Part shown: piece by piece, positions 12,092 through 22,669 of the stretch
Layout: each line of letters begins with the position of its first letter
Numbering within the stretch: position 1 is the first letter of the stretch
NCBI GenBank assembly: GCA_020205615.1
Contig: CM035169.1
Span: 17,057,258 to 17,121,257 of the forward strand
Source of the DNA: Panax quinquefolius
Taxonomy: Eukaryota > Streptophyta > Magnoliopsida > Apiales > Araliaceae
Length of the DNA: 64,000 bases
Reading direction: 5' to 3'
Position numbers and translations under genes: made by a program
Notes under the pieces: generated by a model
The model's database searches: none
Told to the model about the DNA's origin: nothing
What the model saw: the letters and a program-made list of their open reading frames with translations, nothing else

Positions 12092-12521
12092 CTACAAATT
12101 ATAGATGAGAAGAGAGAGAAGTTATGGGTATAACTAATCCATAAATTAATGAATCCTAATTGAATATTAATTCCTTAAATTAAGGAATCCTAAATGCACT
12201 AGAATTATAAATAAATATGGTAGTGTATTAGTTGTGTAAAAGTTTTATGAGGGCACTTTTGTTATAATTTTTTTTTAAAATGTAATAGAATATGTAAATC
12301 ACCCTTATTTATAAACAATGGTTAGCCCCGATGAGATCAAAACTTGCAAGCAGCACTTAGAGCCAGAGGTGAGATAAATACTTAAACACTGTCAATTTTT
12401 CTCACAAATTTGGTACACTTTCACGTGTTTTTAAGATTAGACATACATATAAACCGATTAAATTTGAAGAATATAAATATTGTTCAGACTTGTAACGCTT
12501 AACTGAAAAGTTCTTGAAAAA

Positions 12522-12577
12522 GATCAAGTGGGAATTCAGGTATTAAACCGATCAAGTGCGAATTCAGGTATTAAACC
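12522..12577. repeat. 28-bp tandem duplication
   Basis: GATCAAGTG(G/C)GAATTCAGG plus TATTAAACC occurs twice head to tail with one mismatch, just before a G-rich tract (12583-12615) with several runs of four to six G. Confidence 0.8.
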
Positions 12578-13407
12578 GAAAGGTTGGGGGTGTGGGGGTG
12601 GGGGGTGGGGTGTGTGTTCTTTGTTAGCTCTACAAAGTCTAAAAACTATTATAGACTAATATGGGTCAAAAATAGTTAAACTAGATCCAACCCGTATTTG
12701 TAATAATAATATGGGTTCAAAACCAAACCAATTAATCACCTAAAAACTAATTAACCAACTTAATAGATCTAAGTGATTTTGATTAATTATATAATTTTCA
12801 ATTTAAATTGTTAGGTTTACATCCAAGTTTTTGATGAGTTCAAAGTTATGGATTGGATCGAGAGACATTAGGCCAAGTAGTATGATCCAACCCATGGTAA
12901 TTATGAGATTGAGAGTTCAATTCTCAACATGTGAAGAAAAGGGTGAGTCAGTTTAAAAAAAATTATTAATAAAAAATTATAAAAAATGAAGATTATGGAT
13001 TAGTAAATTTGTATGATTGATTAGGCAGGAGTCAGTAGTCGCATAACGCATAATGCAACTGATCGATAAACAATTTTAATTAAGGTCGTGTAAGCACATG
13101 GTGGGTAGTGGAAGTGTCGGAAGACGTCGGAAGAACTCCAACATTGACGTCGGAAGAACTCCAACATAGACTGTAAGAAGCCATGTACGCACTAAATTAG
13201 TAACTTTATACAAACCCAAAATCCTGGCATATAGAATAAATTAATAATCATAGTCAACATTTACTATGATATTTGTGTTGATCCCTTGAATCATGCATGT
13301 GTTTCGTATACTCAATAATGGAGTTTGGAGTAGTGACACTACTCAAAATCGCAATAATTTCCTTTTCTTGAATTGGGATGGAGCCCGTTTAGTAAATAGT
13401 AATATTA

Positions 13408-13692
13408 CATTATGTCCTTAAAAGATTGTCGTTTAAGATTTTTGCACATAAATTAAGAAAGTTATTTAATACTATCATTTAACAATTAAAATTTGTTTGA
13501 AATTCTATCACTATCTCTTTATGAAAAGTTCAAAACTATTAATAGAAATGAGAGAATTTCTTTGGACAATGAGAGAAGGTAAGGGTGATATAGAAAAATA
13601 AATAATTTATTCTCCTAAAAAGTTATAAACGACAAATAAATTGGAACAAATTTTTTCTTTCTAAAACGATAATCTTTTAAGAACGGAGGGAG
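13408..13692. mobile_element. Stowaway-like MITE (family shared with 23326-23598)
   Basis: 285 bp flanked by TA. The right end reads GAACGGAGGGAG|TA; the left TIR is decayed (CATTATGTCCTTAAAAGATT). The interior (TTAAGAAAGT, then TCATTTAACAATTAAAATTT) matches the element at 23326-23598 almost base for base. Confidence 0.75.
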
Positions 13693-14235
13693 TAGTATGT
13701 TTGTTACAAGCAATTTGAGAATTCTTTAAGAGAGGAGTAGCTGTGGTTGTACGAGTAGCACCAGGCTGGGTGGTAGGCAGGAAAAATGGGACGAAGGCGT
13801 GAACATCGAATACACCTTCAAAAGGGGCAGGTGGATTAATTCAGCACTTGGTAAATTTGTTGTCCAGCGTCAACTAGACATTAGATTTCTGTTTTACTGC
13901 CTTAATTATCTCATAATAACTACAACTCATCACGTTTGTTTATTTCAAAAAGGAGTATGTAAAATGGTAATCTGGGAAACAAACGCGCAGAGACACATGC
14001 AGTGGGGACGTTCGGCAAAGTGCTATATTGGTATGGAACTCTTAATGTTAATATTTGTATGGAGCAAAATACATTATTAAATACAGAGGGATTGTGTTGA
14101 TCTTCTTCTAAAATCTAAATTACAACCCATTTTTGCTTTGCCAGTGCATCCGCACATTCATATATGAATATATGACGCAACATAGATTAGAGTTTCTTGT
14201 ATCATGGGAAATTGGGAATACATAAAAGCAAACTA

Positions 14236-14436
14236 GTGTTTGATTGTATTTTAATGTATCTTAACAACACATATCTTAATGCATCTTAACAACCCACATC
14301 TTTATATTAAAAAGAGTTCCTCTGAATATTTTAAACTCATATTTATATCTTAATGATTTAGAATGAAAAAAATTATATTCTAATTTTAAATATTAAAATA
14401 TATTAAGAGATGTACGGTTACGATGCCATCAAACAC
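14236..14436. mobile_element. Possible small MITE with GTGTTTGAT termini
   Basis: Ends GTGTTTGATTG and CCATCAAACAC form an 11-bp inverted repeat with one mismatch around 201 bp of AT-rich DNA containing a short internal repeat (ATCTTAA...). I see no convincing target duplication. Confidence 0.35.
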
Positions 14437-15978
14437 GAGAAAAAACAAAAGGCAAAACTATTGGGGCCCATTACTGCTGTATTTTCAATAGGGTATTGCA
14501 ATTATAAAAAAAATATGTTCACAACTAACGTGGGCGTGGCCCCACTTTAGTCCTTATATTCCCCCCTCTCCCCTCTCCCCTCCCTCCTCCCCCGCATTGT
14601 GATTACTATATCTTTCGATAATTAGTAGATACATGATGTGGGCCATAAGATAGTTGATGAATCTTGAAAACAACTAAAATCAATTTATTATGGCAAATCA
14701 TTGCTTCCGTCCGGTTCACCAAAAGAGCAAACGGGTCAACCCTGCAACTTTTGTGTACAATATTAAAATCAATACACTAGGTATGACAAATCGATTAAAC
14801 CATTATAAAAATAATAATAATAAAAATGAAGATTTTATTTAATATAAAATGATTGACCGAGTCCTCAGGTTTCTTTCATTTTCTCCCCGGTAGATAAAAT
14901 AAAAGTCCTTGGAGTACCCGGGGAAGTTACTGCTAGATGATGAAAATGTGCTTCTAAAAATTTGCATGTGACTTGGTGGGCCCACTAGTCTTCCCTAAAT
15001 TCTAAAACAAACGAATACAATTTGACAATGGAAGGAGTGAAAGTAAACAATAGTGAGCGGTAAGCAAGAATCTTTTAAAAGACGAGGGAGACAGTTTCAT
15101 CGCAACTATTTTTAGTTAAAACACTTATTTTAAGTGAATCTTGGAAATAATCTTGATACTTATCTTTATTATGGACATGACAATTGACATGGCTTCGGGT
15201 ATCTTATTATCTAAAATATAGATGATCTTCACGTTGGAACTTTCTTCAACTCATTGTGATATTTCGGCTGTTAAACTTGTTTGGGTGGGAAATGGTTCAA
15301 CATTCACATCCCACTAACCCAACTTGTGCGTTATTAAATTATATTCTCACCTTTTTTAATTATACGATTTTTTAAAAGTTAACTAAAATTATAAATTATT
15401 TTTTAAAAATATTATTAATTATAAAATTTATCGTCTGATAATCCTTAATGAATTACTATATTAATTTTTAAATTTAAAAAGATCTTAAATTGACTATTAA
15501 AAAAAATTATTTTAAAATGGAGGGAGTACTATCTTTTAAAGTATATAGGGGTTATAAGTTTAAAATTTAGGTCCGGAACATACTTTAAGTTATATATTCT
15601 AGTTTAATAAACTGAGGATTTTTCTAATAAAATTTGGAAAGAAAAAACAAAACTATCGAGTGCAAGTTTTGTTCGATTTGAGGTCATGAAGCAGTAATTA
15701 TGTAAGTAACAATCCGAAACAAAATCCACAATTTAGCGATTTGTCTCCTTTATTAGGAGGAGTATAGTACTGTACTACTATTATTTATAAGAGCAAAGGT
15801 CAATCAATGTATGAGATGAGCTCTGAGTGGGCAGAAGTAGAACACGAGGTCTCTCTCTCTCTCTCTCCCAAGTTCCATCCACGTAAAGCAATGGACGGAC
15901 AATCAATCAGTTGAGTCCAAATGTTAGATCCTACGTGACCAAAGGGGGTGAATGTGAAGCTAGCTTTAGTTTATTTTG

Positions 15979-16125
15979 GATCCGGTTATGATGAAGTTTT
16001 TTTTTGGTAAGTTGATCAATTGATCAGTAAAATATTAACACACATAGAGTCTCACCTACGTGTCAGTACTCTATTGGTCAATTGACCAACTTACCCAAAA
16101 ATAAACTTGATGTTAATCACTTCCG
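15979..16125 (+). mobile_element. MULE-like MITE, copy 1, upstream of the subtilase
   Basis: 147 bp. It begins GATCCGGTTATGATGAAG and ends CACTTCCG, with long imperfect terminal inverted repeats around TTGGTAAGTTG and a central TCAATTGA palindrome. It is flanked by an imperfect 9-bp direct repeat (TTTATTTTG / TTTATTCTC, 15970-15978 and 16126-16134). It is the sister of 19198-19345. Confidence 0.72.
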
Positions 16126-16673
16126 TTTATTCTCTATACCATTCCATATAAAGAAGTGTCAAGAATAGGGTTAATAATAATGAAAATATGAAGCCCCTTC
16201 ACTTTTAAAAAATTGTTATTTTTTCATAAAATGTATCGTTATAAGATCTATAACGATAATTTTTATGTAAAAATTTTATTTTTTAATACAAATTTATTTC
16301 TACTTATATCTCTCTCTTCTTTCTTTTTTTTCCCGTTAAATACTTTTATCCTTCTCTTTACTTCTGCAAATAAAGCATATCAGCAGCAGAGGGATAGAGC
16401 ATCACGAGAGAGAAAAAAGAAAAACACACAACTAGTTAGTGGGTAAAAAGAGCGCTCTGCACACGTGAGTAAAAGTAGATAAATCTAAAAATCTTGCCAC
16501 CTCCGTCTCGCTCTCTCTCCGAAGTTGTGCCTCTTTTGTTTTAACGCAATCGTATAGAGAAGCAGACAACCGGCACCGTCCCCACTACCAACTCTGGTCT
16601 AGTGGTCTCTCTCTCTCTCCCCCAATTGTGCCTAATTTCACACCTTTAATTTACAGCTGTATAAACTCTATTA

Positions 16674-16684
16674 CTCTATATAAC
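16674..16684 (+). promoter_or_regulatory. TATA box of the subtilase gene
   Basis: CTCTATATAAC lies about 80 bp before the ATG, leaving room for a short 5' UTR, with CT-rich stretches (16498-16520, 16603-16622) upstream as in many plant promoters. A second candidate, TGTATAAAC, is at 16658-16666. Confidence 0.6.
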
Positions 16685-16762
16685 AATATCAAGCTGTTCC
16701 CCCACCTTCTCTCTTCATTCTCGGTTCACTCCTACTGAAATCAGATTTTACTCATATACCCA

Positions 16763-19078
16763 ATGGAGAAGATTAAGATGTCCAGATCTGTTCTATTCAC
16801 TGTTCTGCTTCTGGGTTTTTGCCACGTGTTAGTTGCGGCAAAGGCCGAGAATGAAGAGAGGAAAACGTACATCGTTCACATGGCCAAATCCCAAATGCCG
16901 CCGAGTTTCACCGACCGTACTCACTGGTATGACTCGTCCCTCAAGTCGGTCTCTGGTTCGGCTCAAATGCTCTACACTTACACCAACGTGGTCCATGGAT
17001 TCTCCGCCAGATTGACGGAAGCAGAAGCTGAGTCACTAGAGAGTCAACCGGGGATTCTCTCGGTCTTGCCCGAGTTGAAATATGAACTTCACACAACTCG
17101 GACGCCTCAGTTCCTTGGACTCGACCAGAACGCCAATTTGTTCCCCGAGTCGGACTCAGCGAGTGACGTTATTGTAGGAGTGTTTGATACCGGTGTTTGG
17201 CCGGAGAGCAAGAGCTTCGACGATACCGGACTCGGACCCATCCCAAGTTCATGGAAGGGTCAATGCGAATCCGGCAACAACTTCAATTCATCCAACTGTA
17301 ACCGCAAACTAATTGGTGCTAGGTTCTTCTCCAAAGGTTATATGGCTGCCTTGGGTCCAATCAATGAATTAAAAGAGTCCAATTCTCCCCGAGACGATGA
17401 CGGCCATGGGACACACACGTCAACCACGGCAGCCGGATCAGTCGTCCCGGATGCTAATTTAGTAGGCTATGCATCCGGAACGGCACGTGGGATGGCAGCG
17501 CGTGCGAGAGTGGCAATCTACAAAGTCTGCTGGCTCGGAGGCTGCTTCAGCTCCGACATATTAAAGGCTATGGACACAGCCATCGAAGACAGTGTTAATG
17601 TCATGTCATTGTCCCTCGGCGGTGGAATGTCCAATTATTATCGCGACAGCGTGGCAATTGGAGCATTTGCGGCAATGGAGAAAGGTATTTTAGTTTCATG
17701 CTCTGCTGGTAATGCTGGGCCAAGTTCTTATAGCCTGTCTAATCTAGCCCCTTGGATCACCACCGTCGGCGCCGGTACATTAGACCGTGACTTCCCGGCG
17801 TATGCTAGTCTTGGTAATGGGCTAAACTACTCGGGGGTATCACTGTACCGAGGCGACTCGCTGCCAAGTAAGATGCTACCGTTTGTTTACGCTGGCAATG
17901 CCAGTAATGCGACAAATGGTAATCTTTGCATGACGGATACTTTGATACCTGAAAAGGTGAAGGGTAAAATTGTGCTGTGTGATCGTGGAGTAAATGCTAG
18001 AGTTCAAAAGGGCTCTGTGGTAAAAGCAGCCGGTGGAATAGGGATGGTGTTGGCAAACACGGAGGCAAATGGAGACGAGTTGGTGGCAGACGCCCATTTA
18101 CTGCCGGCCACGGCTGTAACCCAAAAATCCGGTGATGCTATAAAGAATTACTTGTTTTCGGATTCTAATCCCACGATTACAATTCTCTTTGAAGGAACAA
18201 AAGTGGGGATTGAGCCGTCTCCAGTGGTAGCTGCATTCAGCTCCAGGGGACCAAACTCAATCACCTCAGAAATATTGAAGCCAGATATAATTGCCCCCGG
18301 AGTAAACATTCTAGCCGGATGGGCGGGATCAGTTGGGCCAACAGGATTGGTCGAGGACACGAGGCACGTTGAGTTCAACATTATCTCAGGCACGTCAATG
18401 TCGTGTCCGCACGTGAGTGGCCTTGCCGCACTACTCAAGGCAGCTCACCCCGAGTGGAGTCCCGCTGCTATACGGTCGGCTTTTATGACAACAGCCTACA
18501 CTCAATACAAGAATGGCCAGAAAATTGAAGACCTGGCTACAGGGAAGCCATCAACACCATTTGATCATGGTGCTGGGCACGTGGACCCTGTTTCAGCTCT
18601 CAATCCAGGGCTGGTCTATGATCTGACGGCTGACAATTATTTGAGCTTCCTCTGTGCATTGGACTACACAGAATCGCAAATTCAGTTACTTGCAAGGAGA
18701 AACTTTACTTGTGACTCCAGTAAGAAATACAGTGTCACTGATCTCAATTATCCTTCTTTTGCTGTTTCTTTCCAAACAGCACAATTCAGTAGCCCCACTG
18801 CCGGTGATGATGGAACGACCGTGATTAAGTACACTCGAACACTAACTAATGTAGATTCACCGGCAACATACAAAGTGTCTACAAGTACTCAAAGCAAGTC
18901 AGTTCAGATATCAGTAGAGCCAGAGATTTTGAGCTTTACTCAAGTGAACGAGAAGAAATCATATACAGTGACTTTCAAGGGAAGTTCAATGCCGTCAAAT
19001 ACAAATAGCTTTGGACGGATTGAGTGGTCGGACGGGAAGCATACCGTAGGAAGTCCGGTTGCAGTTAGTTGGACATAG
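16763..19078 (+). CDS. SBT1.7: Subtilisin-like serine protease, SBT1.7/ARA12 type
   Basis: A complete, intronless 771-residue preproenzyme. A signal peptide (about 1-26, hydrophobic VLFTVLLLGFCHVLVA) is followed by the I9 propeptide (about 35-110), with the mature enzyme expected to begin at TTRTP (111-115). The catalytic triad is visible: Asp142 (FDTGVWPES), His215 (DGHGTHTS) and Ser545 (GTSMSCPHVSG), with oxyanion Asn317 (SAGNAGPSS). A protease-associated domain sits at about 390-452, and an fn3-like C-terminal domain from about 660 ends in SDGKHTVGSPVAVSWT. Length, lack of introns and wording match SBT1.7/ARA12, an apoplastic protease which in Arabidopsis is needed for seed-coat mucilage release. 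Met6 (16778) is a possible alternative start. The reading frame is intact. Two sister MULE-like MITEs flank the gene. Confidence 0.95.
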   Translation: MEKIKMSRSVLFTVLLLGFCHVLVAAKAENEERKTYIVHMAKSQMPPSFTDRTHWYDSSLKSVSGSAQMLYTYTNVVHGFSARLTEAEAESLESQPGILSVLPELKYELHTTRTPQFLGLDQNANLFPESDSASDVIVGVFDTGVWPESKSFDDTGLGPIPSSWKGQCESGNNFNSSNCNRKLIGARFFSKGYMAALGPINELKESNSPRDDDGHGTHTSTTAAGSVVPDANLVGYASGTARGMAARARVAIYKVCWLGGCFSSDILKAMDTAIEDSVNVMSLSLGGGMSNYYRDSVAIGAFAAMEKGILVSCSAGNAGPSSYSLSNLAPWITTVGAGTLDRDFPAYASLGNGLNYSGVSLYRGDSLPSKMLPFVYAGNASNATNGNLCMTDTLIPEKVKGKIVLCDRGVNARVQKGSVVKAAGGIGMVLANTEANGDELVADAHLLPATAVTQKSGDAIKNYLFSDSNPTITILFEGTKVGIEPSPVVAAFSSRGPNSITSEILKPDIIAPGVNILAGWAGSVGPTGLVEDTRHVEFNIISGTSMSCPHVSGLAALLKAAHPEWSPAAIRSAFMTTAYTQYKNGQKIEDLATGKPSTPFDHGAGHVDPVSALNPGLVYDLTADNYLSFLCALDYTESQIQLLARRNFTCDSSKKYSVTDLNYPSFAVSFQTAQFSSPTAGDDGTTVIKYTRTLTNVDSPATYKVSTSTQSKSVQISVEPEILSFTQVNEKKSYTVTFKGSSMPSNTNSFGRIEWSDGKHTVGSPVAVSWT

Positions 19079-19101
19079 GACTTTTTGTTGTAGCTCACTC
19101 A

Positions 19102-19107
19102 AATAAA
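19102..19107 (+). other. Poly(A) signal candidate of the subtilase gene
   Basis: AATAAA, 24 bp after the stop codon, followed by T-rich sequence. Plant poly(A) signals are loose, so this is only the best candidate. Confidence 0.45.
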
Positions 19108-19197
19108 GTGAATGTAGTACTTAATTTTAAGTTATGATTAAATTACTGGTTTCTAATTCTCCGCAAAAATTGGAAGCTGGGGGTATTATTTGATTTG

Positions 19198-19345
19198 GAT
19201 CCAGTTAACATGAAGTTATTTTTTTGGTAAGTTGGTCAATTGGCCAATAAAATGCTGACACACATACAGTCTCGTCTGCGTGTTAATATTCTATTAGCCA
19301 ATTGACTAACTTACTCCAAAATAAACTTTATGCTAACCACTTCCG
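19198..19345 (+). mobile_element. MULE-like MITE, copy 2, downstream of the subtilase
   Basis: 148 bp, beginning GATCCAGTTAACATGAAG and ending CTAACCACTTCCG, flanked by a perfect 9-bp direct repeat TTTGATTTG (19189-19197, 19346-19354). A 9-bp duplication with long TIRs points to a Mutator-like element. It has the same orientation, length and ends as 15979-16125. Confidence 0.85.
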
Positions 19346-20089
19346 TTTGATTTGTAGTTTTGTTCCCCGAGATAGAAAACATGAACCCGAATCTGGGGTT
19401 ATTTCTTGCTCGGTGTACAGTGTATTTCTGAAATCAGTCTAATGAATTTTTAAAGAAGGATAAAAAAAAGTAATTGTTGATAGGTTGAGAACCTGTTGTA
19501 TAATTGATCAACTTTGGCCTATAAAGGTCTATTTTTTCTCAGTAAATTTCAGAACCACAAAATTCTAATCTCACGATCATGTGAAAAACATTTTCGAACA
19601 GAAATTAGTATGAACCTATTTCACAAAAAAGCTCAGATATTAGTACAAGTTATGAGGCTCCGCATAGAGATTAGAGAATACATGTACAAGCAATTAATTA
19701 CTGGCATCGAAAATAAAACAAAGTTACAAATACAATTCCTAGGTCTTGCCCGAAACAAAGTAAATTGTCTCTAAGATTCATATTTGCATTTTTTTTTTTG
19801 GGTGTAATTGAGATTTTTATTAAACTGAAGAAAAATTTCAAGTTCAGAAGTGGCATAACACTGAGAATCAAAACACAAGAACTTTACGTGAGTAGACCTA
19901 ATCTCAACCATATGGACTATAAAGTCTCAGCTACATAATTTAGCATTACTACATTTCTAAACTACCCACGAAACCACCATATGGCAATAACACAGTTTGT
20001 CAATACCAGTAAAGATAAAGACTCAAGGATCTAGGGCTTGCCTTTGAACATAATCTAATACAGAGACCTTGTCTAGAATTCTACTGTTC

Positions 20090-20166
20090 AAGTTATCCTT
20101 GAGATAACAGACATACACCTATCATGATGGGTTCTCTTCTCAGAATCTGCTAATATCTGCATTTCT
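20090..20166 (-). pseudogene. Fragment of J-domain gene exon 2 (5' end with splice-acceptor region)
   Basis: About 77 bp reads on the minus strand as a diverged copy of the intron 1/exon 2 boundary of the J-domain gene (compare 9050-9125). It retains the TCAGATTCTGAG-like block (DSEKR) and GATAACAG, but has a 4-bp insertion and stops soon after. No other exon of that gene was found next to it. Confidence 0.75.
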
Positions 20167-20630
20167 TACATGTGACTAAATGAAGACTTCACTTCTACAT
20201 ATAAAGTCTATCCCACGCTAAACTTTACCAATCCAACAATTTTCAAAGCCCATGAACTGAATCACCACATGATTGGAAGGAAATACATTTTAGTAAAAGG
20301 GGGGATGATAAGAAAATATGGTAATTTTTTTAATGAGTTCATCGTCAGTACAAATATAATCTAACTTCTTTTATACATTTTTAATAATTTATATATTTTT
20401 AATTATTTCTATTATAATATTTCAAAGTTCAGAAGTCCAAGTTTAAGAAACACGGGATCTTGAAAACTGAAAAATAAAATCTAGCCAAACAAACAATTAT
20501 AAAAATCAATCATAAAAGTAGAGTTATACTTTATTGTCCAACCAGGCTTAAGCTTTGCTGACAACAAAAATGAATTCCTCTGCGCTTCTAAGAGATATAC
20601 GATTCATATTGAGTTCTTTGATTCTTAATA

Positions 20631-20779
20631 CTCCCTCTGCCCTCCATCAAAGAATGATTAGGTCCACTATTAAAGCCAAATATAACTTATTTTATACTCT
20701 TTCCTCTTATTTGACATTCTTAATTTGCATGAAAATTATACTTAACTCAGTTCAAACATTCATTAAAAGACGGAGATAG
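20631..20779. mobile_element. Short Stowaway-like MITE
   Basis: 149 bp flanked by TA (20629-20630, 20780-20781). The left end is CTCCCTCTGCCCTCC; the right end reads CTATCTCCGTCTTTT on the other strand. The ends are decayed, so this is moderate. Confidence 0.6.
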
Positions 20780-20951
20780 TACAAGTTTATATATCAGGAT
20801 AAAAAAAACAAATATTGGCTTTTCACAAAGGGCTTATTACGTAAAATATAGTGCAACAGACTAAACTAAAAGCTCATAATGGAAAATTTAGCAAGCAACA
20901 AGTTAAAAAAACAGTGTGAGCAAAAAGAAGATTTGGAACATAAATACTAAC

Positions 20952-21101
20952 CACAAGCAGAAGTACCACTCTGAGATGCAATATGCTTTGTTTGGTTGCA
21001 TCATGAGTTTCTCCCAATGCCTCAAGAGCCTTCAACATAAGCATCAACCCATGGTGCTTTATGGTCAATTCCCCCAGAGCCCCATCCAATTCCAAAGTTA
21101 T
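20952..21101 (-). other. Possible exon of an unidentified minus-strand gene
   Basis: A 150-nt stretch open on the minus strand, with an acceptor-like ATTGCAG before it and a donor GTTAGT after it. Part of its translation is HGLMLMLKALEALGETHDA. I do not recognise it. It could be one exon of a transcript starting near 22.3 kb, or a relic. No further exons could be joined to it. Confidence 0.22.
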
Positions 21102-22183
21102 CTGCAATGCTCTATATTTTGGTCAGCTTCGGACAAACAAGCATGCTCAAAACCTGTGATATACCCCGGTGTCACGTCGAGCTTTTATAAGCAATTTCAT
21201 CAATGGTTAAAGAGGCACCTCTATTTGGCACATATTGGAACTTCAAACTTTTTCTTTAGTAAGTCGTTCTACCTTGTCTCATTTTTACTCCGCAAACAAC
21301 TTAATGTGGTATTATTACTGCTAAGACCATATACTGTGTGTGTGATAGATAATAACAATGCAACAACATACTCTGTGTGTGATAGATACTAACACAATGA
21401 AACAGCATATATCATTGACAATATTTTAAAAGAAATTAGATTATCGATGCAGAATTCGATTTCAAATCAAAATTCACCTATAATAGGAAAAGAAATCAAT
21501 TACGTAAAAAGAAACTAAAGAAAGTGATAGCACCCATCTGATATCAAAATTTTACTTAAGCATAAAAAAAACAGTTGAAAGATATAGTCATACACATTTT
21601 GAAGCTGCTTTTAGTATACAAGTTCATACTTCACACCAAGTGCTCATAAATGGACACTTTAGAAGCCACGGAAGGTTATATTAACAGAACATTTACATTT
21701 AGTGAAGTTTAAGTAACTCTGCCACTGAAATCCATAAGTGAGTAAATATTTAGCCCTACAAACAGCAAACAAAAGCATATGAATTTTAATTAAGAACAAC
21801 AAGTATTACCAAAAACAAATTCTCAGTAAAACAAAATTTAAAAAATGCCCATAGTTTCAAATTTCAGAATTTGATTTTTTTTACATATATTTTGAATGAC
21901 TAATCACTCTAAATACCAAATTAGATAAACAATGATGATTTAGCAGAAATAGAGTTGACAGTACATTAAGATCAACAAATGTAATTTAACATACAAATGT
22001 AACTGGTCATTAGAGATAAGGTATAAAAATCGATGTATTTCCATGGGTCGCCCTCGTTCAGAATAGCAAATCAAACAATAAAACCGCAGTCACAATTATA
22101 GGGAAAAGAAAAAGGGAAACAATTAATCAAGGAATCACCAAATTAACATTTAAGAAAGAATAAGATGCATGTCTAGATCTTAC

Positions 22184-22310
22184 TGCAGTGGGGAATGCCG
22201 CCAATTAACGACTTCTGCCGCTAGATTCAAGTTTCTAATTCTAGCCCCAGATGAAAAAGAGAGCGCGTGCAAGAGGGAAATCGGGAGTGTGTGGACGGGG
22301 GAATAGAATG
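22184..22310 (-). promoter_or_regulatory. Possible 5' non-coding first exon of a minus-strand transcript
   Basis: Read on the minus strand this is a GC-richer, CT-rich stretch without ATG that ends in a good donor (CACTGCA|GTAAGA at 22184/22183), like the 5' UTR exon of a plant gene. MITEs lie immediately upstream. No coding sequence has been tied to it except perhaps 20952-21101. Confidence 0.25.
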
Positions 22311-22378
22311 AAACGACGACGTACTGACTAATATTAGTAACTTTTAATGATTAATAAACTTTCAAATACTTCATCCAT

Positions 22379-22667
22379 TCCTTAATATAAGTCCGTTCCT
22401 TAATATAAGTCGTTTTAGAGAAATATTTTTGTTACTTAATATAAGTCGTTTGAAAATTCCAAGTAAACATTAATTACTTAATTTCTAATATTACCCCAAG
22501 TATTAAATGTAATTTTGGTTCTCTCACTATTTTCTATCCAATAAATAACAATATTTTATTCCAATACAAGGGCAATATAGACAGTTGATATTATATTTAA
22601 TGTTATACAATCCTTATCTTAATACTTGCACAACTTTAAAACAATCTATATTAAGGAACGGAGGGAG
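22379..22667. mobile_element. Stowaway-like MITE 1 of a cluster
   Basis: 289 bp between TA dinucleotides (22377-22378, 22668-22669). The right end is AAGGAACGGAGGGAG and the left end CTTCATCCATTCCTT is its decayed inverse; GACTTATATTAAGG-type sequence lies inside both ends. Confidence 0.78.
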
Positions 22668-22669
22668 TA

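Larger units (their letters stand above)
12616..15978. other. Intergenic DNA without recognised genes
   Basis: Apart from the two MITE calls, this holds a 23-bp duplication near 13120-13165 (GACGTCGGAAGAACTCC), a C-rich run at about 14564-14594, a lone Stowaway-like right end at about 15520-15529, and a (CT)n run at 15850-15868. Open frames here (such as 13799-14080) show no family resemblance. Confidence 0.5.

Noticed and set aside
11636..12108. Two overlapping + strand open frames of 151 and 108 codons
   Set aside because: They translate the GGA-rich and TA repeats into Gly/Glu/Arg and Tyr/Ile runs only.
13799..14080. 93-codon + strand open frame
   Set aside because: No family motif, low-complexity composition, no promoter or splice support.
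15340..15529. Possible Stowaway MITE ending in ATGGAGGGAG|TA
   Set aside because: Only one end is recognisable; no matching left TIR was found.
17876..18438. Minus-strand open frames inside the subtilase
   Set aside because: Shadows of the subtilase reading frame.
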